Assembly: GCA_021234155.1 (NCBI GenBank)
Contig: JAJEKV010000008.1
Coordinates: 13,825,410-13,889,409 of the forward strand
DNA from: Isoetes taiwanensis
Taxonomy: Eukaryota > Streptophyta > Lycopodiopsida > Isoetales > Isoetaceae
Direction: 5' to 3'
DNA length: 64,000 nt
The position numbers and the translations under genes were made by a program. The notes beneath the pieces were generated by a model. The model ran no database searches. It was not told the origin of the DNA and saw nothing but the letters and a program-made list of their open reading frames with translations. Positions within the stretch are counted from its first letter, which is position 1. The number at the start of each line of letters is the position of its first letter. Positions 1 through 10,913 of the stretch are shown here, one piece after another.

Positions 1-1655
1 CATCTGCGTTCGTACCAACAAATCCAAGAGAAAAGAGAAAAGCGTCCATGTGTTTATACCAAGCTCTGGGAGATTGGCGCAGCCCATATAGAGGTTTGCG
101 CAGTCGGCACACTAAATTCTCTTGACCTGGCTGAATGTAACCTGTGGGTTGCGAGATATAAACTTCTTCTCGAAGTTCTCCATTAAGAAACGTTGTACGG
201 ACATCCATTTGATGCACCTCCAAGTCAAATTGAGCAGCCATGGCAAGAAGAGTACGGATGGATGACATACGCACTACTGGAGAATAGGTTTTAGTGAAGT
301 CAATTCCTGCCACCTCTGAGAATCCCCTTGCCACAAAACGTGCTTTAAATCGCTCCACATTGCCAGCTGCATTATGTTTGACTTTAAAGAGCCATTTAGT
401 GCTTACGAGTTGTCTACCTGGAGGAAGAGTAGTGAGTGTCCATGTCTCATTCTTCATTAAAGATTGGTATTCTGAATCCATTGCTTGCTGCCACTGTTCT
501 GCATCAGGTCTGGATAAAGCTTCCTCCACACTATTTGGCTCAATTATGGGTATATGCTCAGTGATCATCAGCCCCTGTGCACGCTTCCGCCAATTTATGA
601 TTGCTGCCTCCACATCAATGGCACGTTGACTCTTGAAGCTGATTCTTCCTGATTTAGTCTTTCCTCGGTTGGGTCTCTCACTGTTAGATCCATCCTGTGT
701 GCTTCGTATCACACTGGCATAGGGGAGGGGTGTGGGTGACTCAACTCCCACTTCATGTGGAGGTTCGATACCCTTGTCCATGGTCATATTGTCACCTTCT
801 TGTGGCTGTTCTGCTACTGCTGCTGCATGTGGCAGCTCTTCTTCATGAGGCAGCTCACTACTAGCACTAGAAGATGCATGGAACTCTCCCCCAGCTTCAT
901 TATGTATTGCTGCTGTAATTATGTCATCATGAGCAGCCATATAATCTTCACACCATGCATCTATAGCCTGAAAATCAATGACTCGGCTGAATGCCCTTGC
1001 TGGACTAGCTGTCAAGTCCCTCGCTCCCCCATAAAGTTCAGATTCATTGAAGATAACATCCCTGCTTATGATCAGCCGCCTATTCCGGACATCAAATAAT
1101 CTGTAAGCTTTGGATTCATGCGAATAGCCAACTAAGATGCACTTCTGACTCTTGGGATCCAACTTCTTCCGCTTTTCCTTGGGGATGTGAGCATAAGCTA
1201 CACATCCAAAGGTGCGTAAATGAGACAAGGATGGCTTGGTTCCTGTCCATAATTCAAATGGAGTCTTCCCCTGGACGGCTTCAGTTGGCAATCTATTTCT
1301 CAAGTAGGCAGCCGTCATTACCGCTTCTCCCCAAAACATGTTAGGCATGCGAGCATATTGCAGCATGCTGCGAGCGCTTTCTAATAGGGTCCTATTCATC
1401 CTTTCGGCCACTCCATTCTGCTCTGGGGTATATGGGGCTGTGTACTGCCGTTCTATGCCATGTGCATTGCAAAAGCTTTCAAATTCATTGGAGAGGGATT
1501 CTCCTCTATCAGTTCTTAACCTCTTAATGCGCCGATTAAGTTGGTTTTCAGCAATGGCCTTAAATTCTTGAAAGAATTGAAGTACTTCAGATTTAGTAGC
1601 AAGCAACCGTGTCACCAAGTACTTCTTTTTCCAATCGTCAGGGTCTGCATTGGGC
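1..1655 (-). pseudogene. copia cA integrase and reverse transcriptase N-part
   Basis: This continues the polyprotein in a shifted frame that stays open to the window edge. The integrase catalytic aspartate is in RTDRGGE (about 1510) and the catalytic glutamate in PEQNGVAERMNRT (about 1400). The usual core stretch between KKYLVT and TKSEVLQFF is shortened, suggesting a deletion of about 45 bp. The reverse transcriptase begins with the usual WLFKVKHN, RFKARFVARGF and VHQMDVRTTFLNG blocks between about 430 and 150. Coding is on the minus strand, so the plus-strand reading frames here are shadows. Confidence 0.85.
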
Positions 1656-3200
1656 CACATACATCTGAGTGGATTGTCTCCAAAAGATCTTGTGCTCGTG
1701 AGCTTGCAACTGCTGGGAATGAAAATCGACTTTGCTTGCCAAGGACACAAGCCTCACAAAAAGGTAGAGTGCAGCCACTGCCCAAGGTGATGCCATCTGC
1801 CATGTTCTCCTTTATTAACTTCTGCAAGGCCTTCTCATGCACGTGGCCAAGGCGATTGTGCCATAACTGAACTTCTCCATCACTTTCCCTGACCATCAGT
1901 GCTCTTGCTGGCATTAGTATGGTGGCATCCAGCTTGTAGAGGCCATCATGCCGAATACCACTAGCTATTTTTCTCCCATTTTCACTTACGATGTGGCATG
2001 CCATTGCTCCAAACGTGATGAAGAACCCTGCATCTGCTATCTTGCCCACAGACAGCAAGGTTTGAGTAATCCCTGGAACATAGTATACATCTTCAATGGT
2101 TTTGGACCCTGTTGCCAGCTCAACCATGATGGATCCTTTGCCACATATCTCATGAGAGTTGCTGTCACCAACATACACCTTCCTTCCAGCAGGCATCAGT
2201 TCTAAGGTGTGAAAGATTTCTTTGACAGGTGACATATGCATGGACGCTCCGGAATCTAACCATAGAACTCTCATCTCATTGATATATGGCGTAGTGTGAA
2301 CCATGAACAACTTACCATTGCCTTCATCCTTATCTTGGTTGTTCACTGGCCCCCTACGACGGTCATCTTTCAACTTAACCCTGCAATCTTTGGCGATATG
2401 ACCGGGCTTGTTGCAGCGAAAACATGGTCCCTTATTTGAAGGAGGGTTTCTCTGAAATCTGGTTGCCCCTGTACCTGTTCTTGATGTGCCTGCACCTGTC
2501 ACACTGGAACTTCTAGCTACTGGTGCTGCTGGAGCCTTCCCTGTTCGTCTTGGCCATATTGGTCTTCTATTCCTCCCTGCAAAGAAAGCAGCATCCTTGG
2601 AAGGAGATGCCTCTAGCTTCAACTTTCTCTCTTCTTCAATGAGAGCTGCAACCATTTCTTCAAATGATTGTGAAGGCAAATTAGCTAGAGTTGTGGCCAC
2701 TAATTTGAATGTAGGAGAGAGCCCATTCAACAAGACTGCCTTGGAATCTTCTACAGTCACTTTTGACTTCACCCGGGCTAATTGTACAGATAAACATCTC
2801 ATGCGGCTTACAAATTCTGCTATGCTCTCCTGTCCTTCCATCTTTAGACCAAAGTATTGCTGTTTGAGGGAAAGCTCACATGTTTTTCCTGCACCTCCAA
2901 AAGAATTATGAAGAGCATCCCAATTCTCCTTCGCCATCTTTGTCAAATCCATCAAATGGATATATTCTTCTCCCAAGGCAAGGCCAATCGTTGTGATTGC
3001 CTTGCGATCCCTGCTTTCCCATTCTGTAGCCTTTGCAGGGTCTGTTGGTTTTGATTCTGTCCCTTCTACAACTCCCCATGATCCTTCCCGCATGAGGAGC
3101 AATTGCAATTTAACAGACCACATGTGTGGAAATTTTCCCCTGTGAATTTTTCCAAGAACTTCTCTAAAAATTTATCCATACCTGGAGTAGGATTCGTCAT
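1612..3200 (-). pseudogene. copia cA Gag, protease and integrase start (frameshifted)
   Basis: A 503-codon open frame runs from 3123 to 1612. It shows a UBN2-type Gag with MWSVKLQLLL near its start, a CCHC zinc knuckle (CFRCNKPGHIAKDC, about residue 230), the protease active site WLDSGASMHM (about residue 290), the GAG-pre-integrase HX3H...CX2C module (LWHNRLGH...CEACVLGK) and the first integrase aspartate in HSDVCGP. A better gag start is the ATG at 3200, whose frame reaches residues like ENFHT but is shifted relative to WSVK, as if TG had been duplicated near 3123. The frame ends at a stop at 1612 just after an A-run, and the integrase continues in another frame. Confidence 0.88.
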
Positions 3201-3434
3201 CTGTATTTTTCTTCAGAGGTAAATTCTGAGCCTCTGGAAAACACTTGTCTTTGGAACAGAGAGCCTCTCAAAAACGCTCCTCCTTTGAATCGATTCCTGA
3301 TTCTGTCTCCTTTGTCTCAACCGGCTGTTCACCCTGTGTAGAGCTCTTCGAACCCTAACTGCTTCAGAAGAATATCTTCTCCTGCTTGTGCCGGTTTGGG
3401 TCCTGTTGACCCTACGCTTCCCCATCGCCCTGTA

Positions 3435-3446
3435 GCTCTGATACCA
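3435..3446 (-). other. Primer-binding site, initiator tRNA-Met 3' end
   Basis: The minus strand reads TGGTATCAGAGC, the standard plant Ty1/copia primer-binding site, complementary to the 3' end of initiator tRNA-Met. It lies between the LTR-like segment and the gag leader. Confidence 0.85.
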
Positions 3447-3448
3447 TC

Positions 3449-3662
3449 TCAATATTATAACAGATTTAGAATAGGAGAGAAAGCGTAGGACAATAAGATG
3501 ACTCTGATATATTCAAATGAAACAAAAACAGTACAATATGTAACTGCTAATTGGGACACGACTCTTGACTTACTCTTTTGACACGTATCACATCTCTTTA
3601 TATTATGTATGACTGGACATATGACGTAAGCAGCTAATCTACGGCTTCACAATATGTTAACA
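3449..3662 (-). repeat. Probable 5' LTR of copia element cA
   Basis: The segment lies immediately 5' (minus strand) of a perfect tRNA primer-binding site. It starts TGTTAACATATTG at 3662 and contains an AT-rich TATA-like stretch near 3595-3608. The end next to the primer-binding site reads AATATTGAGA rather than a canonical CA, so the borders are uncertain. The 3' LTR that would settle them is outside the window. A length near 215 bp would suit compact plant copia lineages. Confidence 0.45.
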
Positions 3663-4218
3663 TATAATATACCTTAACTAAACACGGGTATGGACAGTTG
3701 GGCAGTTGAGTTTTATAAGAAGTTTCCAAGACAATAATGTCATGGTCATGCATGGGAACGCACAATGTGGGTCCTTAATATTAGAACGCCTGTCAGCAAA
3801 TGTTTCAGCTGTTTAAGACACCATTACATGCAAATGCCCACTTGTTTCCACAGTCAGGACCATTTCACGTGACATTTCAGTTGGTCATGACCGCACATGA
3901 TATTTTCTGTATGCTCCACAGAGTGCCTCTTTCCTTCACAGCCCCAACCAATGGTACATCCCTTTTTTTCTTTTTTTAGAAATGAACCTCCGTTTCCCCA
4001 TGCAATGCATAATGCTTTATAGCTTATGTGCTTCCCAAAATGGCTTACTAAACATGTTGGCCGTGTGCCCAAGAATCATTGCACAGACATGAACGAATGC
4101 TTATAGTTTGGTTCAACTCTAACAACAAAATTTGGCCATAGAAACCATTGTACAGACAAAGATGGAATAAAATTATCAATTTCATTGATGGGCATAGCCA
4201 CATTGTACAAAAGAGTTG

Positions 4219-4590
4219 CTAGGAACTGTATGTCCTGCTGCAAAATTTTTTTCCACATTGATTTTTCAATGATGCCAAGAGGTGTTGAAAGGTCTGGGGC
4301 TCACAAGGAATAAGCAAACCACCAACATATTCAAAACCAAATTCTTCAGCGGACTTTTGGAGCAGGACTTTGAAAGCATGATGAGATAGAAGCTCTGCTT
4401 CAACGAAAAATCTGCGTCTTTCATCACCTACATAGACTACAATGCATCCTGCAGGCACAAGAGCGAAATCAGGCTCTTCTTCATCACTGTCCAAACCGCT
4501 TAAAGAGCTGCAACTACGGAGAGTGGACGGATTCAAACTTATTTTCTGATCAGAGGACCTGCTAAATAGCTTCCGGAGCTTGGTAGCCAT
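4219..4590 (-). CDS. SAUR-family auxin-responsive protein
   Basis: An intact, intronless 123-codon frame, the usual size and structure of SAUR genes. The N-terminus is basic and Ser-rich (about residues 1-30), followed by an acidic DSDEEE stretch. The conserved SAUR core spans about residues 42-112: VPAGCIVVYVG, RRRFFVEAELLSHHAFKVLL, EEFGFEYVGGLLIPCE and FQHLLASL. Known SAURs bind and inhibit PP2C.D phosphatases, which raises plasma-membrane H+-ATPase activity and favours cell expansion; this role is by family, not seen here. A TATA box lies 61-70 bp upstream of the start, and no competing upstream ATG is in frame. No auxin response element was confirmed. No neighbour shares an operon-like relation; the nearest neighbour is copia element cA. 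Confidence 0.92.
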   Translation of the reverse strand: MATKLRKLFSRSSDQKISLNPSTLRSCSSLSGLDSDEEEPDFALVPAGCIVVYVGDERRRFFVEAELLSHHAFKVLLQKSAEEFGFEYVGGLLIPCEPQTFQHLLASLKNQCGKKFCSRTYSS

Positions 4591-4650
4591 ATCAGTCTAC
4601 TAAATAGTGAAGAACTGATTTCTTCCATCTTCATGTTATGGAGTCTAGGT

Positions 4651-4660
4651 TTTATATACC
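4651..4660 (-). promoter_or_regulatory. TATA box of the SAUR gene
   Basis: The minus strand reads GGTATATAAA, 61 bp or more upstream of the SAUR start codon at 4590. With transcription starting about 25-30 bp downstream, the 5' leader would be only 30-40 nt, as is usual for small auxin-induced genes. Confidence 0.65.
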
Positions 4661-5071
4661 CAAATGTATCAGGCCTAGACGGATTATGCTCTAACTGATT
4701 CTGCTCCACATGGCAATGTACACGTGGCGTAGTTACAACACACCACGCCATTCTCTATTTAGCTGCTACGGCGGCGTACGTTCTGCATAAGTTGACCACT
4801 TCCAAACCTCGGACTTTGTGCCAATGTTTGTTTTGGAAAATAATTCCAATAACTCTTAAAAATTCATACTTAGCACAATAATGGTCCAGCTAAAGAACAA
4901 CAGGAATAACTATAACTATAGTATAGCTTACCGGATAGGATCAACACAACAGGAAATTTGATGGTTTAGGTCAAACGGTTTCCGATCCATTGTGGTAATG
5001 GCCATGCCCAATTCTTATTCTTTACTATCTAGCATAATATCTAATATAAGGGGAGGGCGAGCCTATATGGA

Positions 5072-5281
5072 GTGCAAGCACTGACACCATTAGTGCATCC
5101 TGAAATTGCAGATGGACAAGGACAAATTCGTTTCTATGGCGGACACAACCCGTACCTGACATTTCCATGGCTGCATGTTCCTGGAATAGAAGACGAAAAG
5201 GGACAAATTCGCTTCTATGGCGCACACGGTCCGTACCTGACAATTCCATGGCTGCATGTTCTGCCCTTAGAGATTACCTAG
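5072..5281 (+). CDS. Small ORF with two 27-residue tandem repeats, unrecognised
   Basis: A 69-codon frame. Residues about 17-43 and 44-69 are two copies of a repeat of 27 codons (81 bp) with the pattern GQIRFYG-H-PYLT-PWLHV. Of the base differences between copies, at least one is synonymous (cgt/cgc for Arg) and none breaks the frame, which hints at past coding. The family is not one I know. The sequence just upstream is AT-rich (near 5035-5050) but gives no clear TATA box. It could equally be a non-coding duplication that stayed open by chance, since the minus strand is also open here. Confidence 0.3.
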   Translation: MQALTPLVHPEIADGQGQIRFYGGHNPYLTFPWLHVPGIEDEKGQIRFYGAHGPYLTIPWLHVLPLEIT

Positions 5282-5289
5282 TTTCCACC

Positions 5290-7340
5290 AACAAAAGGTG
5301 ACAAAACCTTAACACTTTTTATCAACCACCACATTTCATGCAGTATCTATTACGTGTGTTCTCTTTTGCTATGCAACTTGTATATCTTCCTATGGAAGGT
5401 TCTCAATCTAGGATAATGGTAGAGGAGAATATTTCCTTGTCCTATCCCATGAATTGCCTTTATATGAACAAATGCTGATAGCCTAAAAAAGAGAATATGG
5501 TACACTAGCTGCTTTTGTAGAAGCGCACATTTAATTTTCATAGTATATCATCAAGTTTATAAGTGGTGTTTTTTGTCAAGAAGAAGAGCAATTTTAACTT
5601 CATTGGCTTTAGGAGATGCATACAACACCATTGCTCCCATTTACTATAGCTGCCAAATTACATAGCATGTCAAAGATTAAGCATGGTTTGTCCAAAAAAG
5701 AATTGTATGATGTGAATTGATTGAATTTTATAGATACGATCCAATATAACATACACAATAAGCTCACTTTATAATGCAAAATTAAGAGTTGTCGTCACCT
5801 CTTCAATAGATAGGAGGATTGGATTTCTAGGCCTGGGTTGCTTTTTAGGCCTTTAAAGAACTTCCTTGAGCATGTTAGAAATAAAATCACTACATAGATC
5901 AATATTATTCATTGACTACATCCATGATGGCCTTCTTGATCTTTTGGCCTCATAAGAAAAATAAAAAAACTAAAGAGGTGCTTTCCATCTCAATAATCTT
6001 AATAAACGCTCTTTGAACTGATGTAGACACATGTTTTTTGCCATAACTTCTTGATATATTCCATGATTGTTGTTTATTTGATGCATAATAGAAAGTTTTG
6101 TGCAATATTAGATGGTTATAGCATGTTCTGATGGTCTCTCAATGATCAAAGTGAAAGGAAAAAAACTAGTTTTTTGCATTCGAATATCACAATCTAACAC
6201 ATTAAATTTGGATATTGTAAAAGAAGTTATAGAAATGTTAAATATCATGTTGCAATTGGCTAAATGTTTATTTTATTTTTTTAAAGTTGCGTCATTTGGA
6301 GAGTTCAATAGCACCCTAGTGACATGCCTCTTGGAGCAAATAGTCACAACCAAGATGGTTATACGTATGCTAAGATTTTAGTCAAATATCTAATTTACAT
6401 GAAAGCAATGCTTATCTTAAGCGCAACTCCTTTTTTTGAAGAAACATCTAAAGATGATATTAGCATTTAAAGGTTCCTTCCTTTATAAGGTATGTGATGG
6501 TATAGGTCTGTTTAGCTGTAAGAATAGTTGTAGATCATTTGCTTCCATGTATCCTAGAATTAAGCTAGTTGTATTAGCACATCCAGAAGATTTCCTTCAT
6601 CATTGCATGAACAACTAATCACTAGCACGTTTTTCGACATTTGCCTGAAGCTAAACCATGTACCAAGCTGCTACTCACTTGGAATGGGCAATGGTTGGAA
6701 CATAGGTGTGATGTGAATAAATTTATACCTTGTTAAAAATAATGAAAGAAAGAGAGGGACGTGACATGGCAAAGAGAGGTTAGGGAAAAACTAAAAATGT
6801 GAGAGAGAGGAGAAAGAAAAAAGAAACAGGAAGACAAGACCAGAAAAGAAGATTAGAAGAAGCGATTGACACGGTAGGCAGTTCTATAGCATCTTAAACA
6901 ATATATTGATATATTCATACAAGTTAATATTTCAAACAAAAAGAAAAGGCAATAATTACATGGAGTTCTTATCTGATAAAACCAACAGAAGTAATTGGCT
7001 TGGCAGTTCGATTTTTTCTTCTTTGTCTTGATTCTCATCCTGAAGACCAAGCTTGCAATAGAAATCTGCAATAACGAAATCAAAAATCTGGAGCATTCTT
7101 CAAACCAGCCATATACATGTCTAAACTACCCAAATCATCCCTATTTGCCAAAATTTAAAGGCAAAGACAGCTTGTAGTTTTTGATAACTAATAAATCCGA
7201 TTGTTTCCCTATCACAATACCTGGGTCGGGTCGTGTAGATCTGGCTGAAGTTCAAATTGACAGTCAACGGATTTTTAGGGCTAGAACAGTCATAGTTAGG
7301 TTTTGAATCATTATATCACAGTAGATATAAGATTAAATGA
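5290..7340. other. AT-rich intergenic sequence, no gene recognised
   Basis: I see no family motif, splice-supported frame or repeat structure here. The longest frames (for example 6112-6381 plus) have no recognisable domain. Confidence 0.6.
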
Positions 7341-7362
7341 AAAATAAATTAAAAATTATTTT

Positions 7363-7420
7363 GGTGGTTTATTGGTTAAATCCTTGGCCTTTCAAGCTAG
7401 CGACTGGGGTTCAATTCTCG
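7363..7420 (+). repeat. tRNA-derived (SINE-like) segment
   Basis: An A-box-like stretch (TGGTTTATTGG, 7365-7375) is followed about 33 bp later by a B-box-like GGTTCAATTCT (7409-7419), the spacing of a polymerase III internal promoter. No cloverleaf acceptor stem closes, so this is a tRNA-derived repeat or chance match, not a functional tRNA gene. Confidence 0.35.
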
Positions 7421-7559
7421 ATCTAGACAAGTAGAAACATTTTTAGAGTTCGTTTTGGCTTAGCTTAGACTCCAATAATTGTTAATGGAAGATCATTCTA
7501 GTTTTGCTAGATATTTTTCTTGCAAGATCATTTTAAGCATCCTAGTTATTGACTTAGGG

Positions 7560-7902
7560 TTTATCTTTTTGATCATGTTGCTAGCCTAGTTGCACCTTGG
7601 TCTACCCACGGCTCTCTGGGGAGACTAAGCAGAAACCGAGGCCAGGAGCGCTAGTCACTCGACACTAGCGAGTGGGCACTGATGAAGCTCGCTAGTGAGG
7701 ACTTGACATTGGTCATGTCAAGTTGCACCTAGATGAAGGTTGTCTCATGAGCTAGAGACCAGTAGCTCAGGGATGCCGCAATATGCTATTTTGGTATTTG
7801 GGTCGATATCGGGTTACGCAGTGGATCTGAGATATTTGTGTTATGTATTTAAACATTAACCAGTGTCGGGCGAAGGACCGTCACAAAATTGGTATCAGGG
7901 CC
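7560..7902 (+). mobile_element. LTR end with primer-binding site of a decayed LTR retrotransposon
   Basis: At 7890-7902 the sequence TGGTATCAGGGCC differs by one base from the initiator-tRNA-Met primer-binding site TGGTATCAGAGCC. It is preceded by ...CCGTCACAAAAT, which looks like an LTR end plus a short spacer. The left LTR border was not found and is set arbitrarily. No intact gag or pol follows, though a Gag-like frame lies at 9003-9302. Confidence 0.5.
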
Positions 7903-8405
7903 AGTCACGAGTTGAACATAGTTATTGTTTAAAAATAAAATGAGAAAAATAAAATGTGAGATCTGAACTCAAAGCAATTCTTATCTATAATGCTTTTATG
8001 GTGTAAGTCACCCTAAAATGACCTTCGATGCCACAGGGGTAAGGGCTATTTCTTCTTTCATGAACGGAGCACCTAGTATAGGGTGGGTATTGTTCCAGAA
8101 TGGTATAGTATAGGATGTTTAAGAATGGTTCTAGATTATTCTATCATCTAGTATAGGTTGAGCACATGTCATTATTGCATGTGTTTAGAGTCTTTATTCA
8201 TTTTTTTGATATAAAGCACCTTGTTATCTCCTGGAGGAACACACGATGCTACTGAGAGCTGGAACTTTCAACCATAGTATTCACTATTAAGACCATTTCC
8301 TATACCATTGTTTGCGCTCAAATATGATTGCTCCAGACCATGATAGAAAACCATGACATAATCACTAAATGTTTTGTAGTAATTTAATTTTAAAATAATG
8401 AATGT

Positions 8406-8437
8406 TTTTTTTTTTTTTTTTTTTTTTGGGGGGGATG
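8406..8437. repeat. Poly-T then poly-G homopolymer tract
   Basis: A run of more than 20 T is followed by about seven G. Read on the minus strand it is a C-run and a poly-A tail-like tract, possibly the tail of a retroposed copy, but no retrogene body is recognised next to it. Confidence 0.6.
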
Positions 8438-9002
8438 TAAATGACAAATTATATCCGATGTTTAATTATCATAGGTTGACTGCAATTAACAGTGAGCACT
8501 GTAAGCACATAGGATATGCCTATGTGGATCTGACACAATTATAGGAGAGCGAAACGCTGGACACGCAGAACACGCTGGACACGTATGTGGAATCCGTGGA
8601 ACCTGAAGTAGTGAAGTTATGGTTGTGGAAGTTCAATCCACCAGTGGGTAGTAGGTTATGTAAAGAAACATGCTGCTTCCCCTTCCAACTTGAGGAAACT
8701 CAAGGTGTAGAGGCAGGTCTTACAAGTATAGGACTCGAATGGGCAACTGGTGGTTTGCTACTGTTAATATTAAAATTTTCGTGTTGTTATTAGCTAATTA
8801 ACCTAGTCATTATAAGGTCGCTTAATGGATCCAAATCAATAAATTGAATGAATGAGGGCATGGGTAATAGGTAAGGAATTTGGTGACTATGTCATGGCCT
8901 CTACAAGAATCATGGAAGCAAAAAAAAAGAAAAGGGAATGATAGGAATCTGTTTTGAAAGTTCAGATAGTTTGTTGTTATTTCGATAAACCTAGAGAGTT
9001 CA

Positions 9003-9302
9003 TTGAGTACGAAATTTTTATGTATTATCCAAATGGAACTACCTCCTAGGGAACATCTATCTAATCCTCATCATGCTGCTAATAATGCCAATCGAGAGGA
9101 GAGCAGTTTTGACACAACGAGGAAAACTTTAGAATCCTCTATGTTGCAAGCTTTCCTAAGCTTCCAAACAAGCATAGAGAACCAACTTACCGATTTGAAT
9201 CGAGCTAGCGCAAAGCAAATGCAACCTGCAAATGCAAATCGAGCTGCAACAAGGGTAAAGACAGGGAGATGTGGGAGGTCCACAAGTATTGAGAACAAAT
9301 AG
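9003..9302 (+). pseudogene. Gag-like N-terminal fragment
   Basis: A 99-codon frame with an Asn/Ser-rich N-terminus and a region predicted to be helical (LESSMLQAFLSFQTSIENQL), a layout often seen at the start of LTR-retrotransposon Gag proteins. No capsid major-homology region or zinc knuckle follows, so the assignment rests on style and on the primer-binding site 1.1 kb upstream. It may be a chance frame. Confidence 0.3.
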
Positions 9303-9618
9303 TGGGAGGAGCCATCAACGAGAGTCTTCGATGCCCCGAAGCTCGCTCTCTAGGTGGAGGAAAAGGAATAAAGAAGATGATACAACATCATCTATGCCTA
9401 TGAACCAAGGGAAGGAAAGTTCTCAAGCATAAATATATATTCTAGAATGGGGCTCGCATGAAAACAACCAAAAACCTCCCGAATAGAAGAGAACTTCCTT
9501 ATCAAACGGGATCGAGGACGAAGGTCAAAGGATTATGGCTAAAGAAGAGGCAAGGCCGAGAAAGGACATGCCACAGCATGATTGGTCAATCCAAGCAGGG
9601 GCCCCTCCCCTGCATGGT

Positions 9619-10173
9619 TTCAAAGAAAAGAGAATAAGGTACTGCTGAGAGAGAAGAGGACGTAGATTTTCTACAATGGTGGATAGCGGGTAGCCGCACA
9701 CATGTGAACTACCCACGAAAAAATAAAGGGAATGTCCAATTATATAATTTGGACCCATAAAATACAATGCTAATAGATGTGTGGCTTGTGTACCTGCCGA
9801 AAGCTTATCACCGGGATTAAAAAACCCCGCCCTTTCGGGTTTTTGAGGAAAAACCCTAGTGATAAGCCTTCGACAAGGGGCTTGGACAAACGTAAGGCTG
9901 AGACTTCGCTCCCAAAACCCACGAATGGAGAAGTCGAAGCTGCTGCCGCTCGCCAACCTGTACCTGCACATCACCAACACTAGAAAAAATGTGACAAAAC
10001 AAACCTCCCAAAGTGGAGGGGCTGATCACGCGTGCCACGCGACAATAAACAAAAACCTCTTCAAATAGAGGGGCTGGTCACGCGTGCCAGGCGACAAATA
10101 CATTAAACAAAGAAGGGGGGGAGGGTGGGTTCAAAGAAAAGAGAATAAAGTACTGCTGAGAGAGAAGAGGAAG
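9619..10173 (+). repeat. Direct repeat pair bracketing about 470 bp
   Basis: A segment of about 43 bp starting TTCAAAGAAAAGAGAATAA occurs at about 9620-9662 and again at 10131-10173 with only one or two changes. Between them lie the hairpin at 9801-9870 and two head-to-tail copies (about 9995-10100, period near 57 bp) of a unit containing TCACGCGTGCCA. The layout suggests a small non-autonomous retroelement with short repeats, but no primer-binding site was found. Confidence 0.5.
9801..9870 (+). other. Structured hairpin repeat, copy 1
   Basis: The outer arms AAGCTTATCAC and GTGATAAGCCTT form an 11-bp stem with one bulge. Inside are the three segments AAAAACCCC, GGGTTTTT and GGAAAAACCC, so the middle strand can pair with either neighbour. 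A second copy with the same core but different, still complementary, outer arms is at 29977-30037. The function is unknown. Confidence 0.6.
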
Positions 10174-10410
10174 TGCCGATGAGACGTTGATGAAGAACCA
10201 CGCCTAATATAGTGATCTCCCAACCAAAGAAGGCATGCACCGCATGCATGCATGCAAGACATGCATGCTCGCCCCATTCTAGAATTTCGATCCGATGGCT
10301 CGGATCGATGGGATCATAGAAATTAAATTCTGGCAGTACAGTCGTAAGTGGATGGTCTTATCTATTGCTAAATACTCCACATATATGTTGCTTTCTCTTT
10401 GTTTCTCTAA

Positions 10411-10799
10411 GAGCCCGAAGGGCCCAATTTTTTTTTTAATATAACACAACTACCATTAACATTAATTAGCTTAAACCATTGCATCTAATATTTCTAAATT
10501 AAAATCCCCCTAAAACCCCCTTTGGTTTGGGTGCATATTCATACGGGGGGGTTACGTAGGACAGCAAGAGCCCTTAGAAACTTACAATACATGTACAAAA
10601 TTAACACCATTAAGTACATACCCTCAAACCTTACAGCATTTTGCAAACCTCAATATACAGTATACAAAAATTTGTACAGGCATACCCCACAAACGAGGAT
10701 CGCTATGTATCGTCCAGATCAAGGAATAAGGGCAAATATGCCCATCTGATAGCTCTCAGCGTCTGGAAGTAACCCCCCTGTGAATATGCACCCAAACCA
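10411..10799 (+). repeat. Left terminal inverted repeat of element tA, internally palindromic
   Basis: It contains its own inverted arms: GGTTTGGGTGCATATTCA at about 10524-10541 and TGAATATGCACCCAAACC at about 10781-10798. The spacer between them matches the spacer of the right repeat in inverse orientation, including ACAAACGAGGATCGCTATGT. Confidence 0.75.
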
Positions 10800-10913
10800 C
10801 ACAATTTGCATGCAATCCACTTTTTAGAAGAATTGCAGATATGTATAGTCAATTTACTATGTTCACACATTAACTTCTTTGGAATTATTAATGCAAGTCA
10901 CGTTCTACAAACG

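Larger units (their letters stand above)
1..3662 (-). mobile_element. Ty1/copia retrotransposon, 5' part (element cA)
   Basis: Read on the minus strand, the order is LTR-like sequence (3662-3449), primer-binding site (3446-3435), gag, zinc knuckle, protease, GAG-pre-integrase, integrase and the start of reverse transcriptase. The order integrase before reverse transcriptase is the hallmark of Ty1/copia elements. The YVDD part of the reverse transcriptase, RNase H and the 3' LTR lie beyond position 1. The copy is defective, with a gag frameshift near 3125 and an integrase frameshift plus probable internal deletion near 1630. Confidence 0.9.

Noticed and set aside
2486-2911. Plus-strand open frame of 141 codons
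   Set aside because: It is the antisense shadow of the copia Gag and zinc-knuckle region coded on the minus strand.
7363-7420. A functional tRNA gene
   Set aside because: A- and B-box-like words are present but the acceptor stem and anticodon arm do not pair; treated as a tRNA-derived repeat.
9525-9980. Minus-strand open frame of 151 codons
   Set aside because: No domain, and it crosses the structured hairpin and repeat region; composition fits a chance frame.
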